Positions 13,642 through 14,035 of a stretch of DNA of 14,035 bases are shown here, piece by piece (the stretch's first letter is position 1; the number at the start of each line of letters is the position of its first letter). Below the pieces are notes generated by a model. It searched no databases. It saw only the letters and a program-made list of their open reading frames with translations, and was not told the DNA's origin. The stretch is taken from contig JAFTNX010000006.1 of the NCBI GenBank assembly GCA_017451665.1, forward strand, positions 1-14,035, in the 5' to 3' direction. A program made the position numbers and the translations under genes. The DNA comes from Oscillospiraceae bacterium (lineage in GTDB: Bacteria > Bacillota > Clostridia > Oscillospirales > Ruminococcaceae).

Positions 13642-13644
13642 TGC
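13622..13644 (+). repeat. Start-site junction cassette, copy 1
   Basis: This 23-base stretch holds a ribosome binding site, a stop codon and the ATG of the 73-aa gene. It matches copy 2 at 13830-13852 at 21 of 23 positions, with GTGCTGAATAATGC identical in both. The two copies are read in different frames by the upstream genes, so protein conservation does not explain the match. Confidence 0.75.
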
Positions 13645-13862
13645 TTAGTATACCCAAACTTGCAAAAGGTGGAATTATAACACCAACATCAATTTATCCT
13701 ATCGGTGATGACAGGCGCACAATGCCGTGTTGTTCTAAACTCAAAGATAAATACTATGCAATTTATAAAAGAACAAAAAAGGCGAGAATTAAAAAGAAAG
13801 CTGCTAAAAAATCGTGGATATTAGCACTTAGAAAGGTGGTGCTGAATAATGCCTTATATTGA
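13641..13862 (+). CDS. Small basic protein of unknown function
   Basis: This 73-aa protein has a neutral N-terminal third containing a CC pair at residues 30-31. Its middle is strongly basic (YKRTKKARIKKKAAKKSW, about 42-59), followed by a hydrophobic tail. The charge suggests nucleic acid binding. The ATG at 13641 overlaps the preceding TAA. The last 11 codons run into the second copy of the junction cassette, so its C-terminus may be an accident of recombination rather than an evolved sequence. Its reality rests on a good ribosome site and continuous operon spacing; the family is not recognised. Confidence 0.55.
   Translation: MLSIPKLAKGGIITPTSIYPIGDDRRTMPCCSKLKDKYYAIYKRTKKARIKKKAAKKSWILALRKVVLNNALY
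13830..13852 (+). repeat. Start-site junction cassette, copy 2
   Basis: This second copy of the 23-base junction supplies the ribosome site (AGAAAGGTGG) and ATG of the last, partial gene. The GAATAATG core is read by the upstream 73-aa gene as Asn codons in another frame, so its TAA is out of frame there. Confidence 0.75.
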
Positions 13863-14035
13863 CAAGGAAAAAGCACAGATATTTTTGAGGACTTATTGTT
13901 TGGCAAAATATCCGACATCATTTGCAAGTGGCTTACTCACTGCTGCCGACCAATTAAATAAAATACCCACGGCTGACGTTGCTGAAGTGAAGCACGGACA
14001 TTGGATTTATGAAGAAGATGTTATCGGTGACACAG
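13849..14035 (+). CDS. Conserved phage protein, 5' part only (cut by window end)
   Basis: At least 62 codons are open from the ATG at 13849 to the window edge with no stop codon, starting MPYIDKEKAQIF. The IPTADVAEVKHGHWIYEEDV segment (about residues 39-58) is a hallmark I recognise from common Firmicutes phage proteins of about 90-150 aa, in which a short helical start and a PTADV-EV-HG-W motif are usually followed by a Cys-rich zinc ribbon. The ribbon would lie beyond this window. Function is unknown. The start overlaps the previous gene by 14 bases in a different frame and is set by AGAAAGGTGG upstream. Confidence 0.75.
   Translation, partial: MPYIDKEKAQIFLRTYCLAKYPTSFASGLLTAADQLNKIPTADVAEVKHGHWIYEEDVIGDT

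Noticed and set aside
13659..13690. AKGGIITPTS in the 73-aa protein recalls the end of tail tape measure proteins
   Set aside because: The protein is too short, the match is only a few common residues, and the context is the early region.

Overview
The window looks like the lysogeny-control and early/replication region of a temperate siphovirus-type phage, probably integrated, in a low-to-moderate GC Firmicute, most likely a gut Clostridia (Oscillospiraceae/Ruminococcus-like). The grounds are strong AGGAGG-type ribosome binding sites, sigma-A-like promoters, and gene families typical of clostridial phages (S24 repressor, DUF3846, Sak4-like AAA_24 ATPase, DUF669, AEP primase/AAA_25 helicase, RusA). 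The host assignment is inference. No integrase, structural or lysis gene is visible, so both phage ends lie outside the window.

Layout. At 1-100 there is the end of a rightward transcript from outside the window, closed by a clear intrinsic terminator. At 103-1849 a two-gene leftward lysogeny operon encodes an S24-type CI repressor, followed by a membrane-anchored Mrr-type nuclease that ends in an FtsK-gamma-like winged helix. At 1850-2024 is a divergent switch with promoters in both directions and three copies of a 15-bp operator. A fourth copy, identical to the third, lies just after the Cro-like gene. From 2025 to the window end everything reads rightward with very small gaps or overlaps. 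First come small regulators and accessory proteins (2025-4526). Next is a recombination/replication module: AAA_23 SMC-like ATPase, Sak4-like ATPase, DUF669 protein, DEAH helicase and primase-helicase (4510-11240). Then comes a hairpin- and repeat-rich intergenic stretch that I propose as the replication origin (11224-11410). It is followed by RusA, a small protein, an orphan ParB-like protein and three small late-early genes, the last cut by the window end.

How it works together (inference). CI represses the rightward promoter and controls its own promoter through the shared operators. On induction, cleavage of CI at Cys115-Gly116 frees the rightward promoter. Cro and the other helix-turn-helix proteins then steer the early operon, and the replication proteins act at the repeat region just after the primase gene. 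RusA resolves recombination intermediates. The nuclease, co-transcribed with CI, is the best candidate for a lysogeny-expressed defence or superinfection-exclusion gene.

The points most worth a second look are: the membrane-Mrr-FtsK-gamma fusion; the iteron/hairpin cluster; the WKAGAF C-terminal tip shared by two different replication proteins at overlapping gene junctions; the four-operator switch; and a duplicated start-site cassette flanking the 73-aa gene near the right end.
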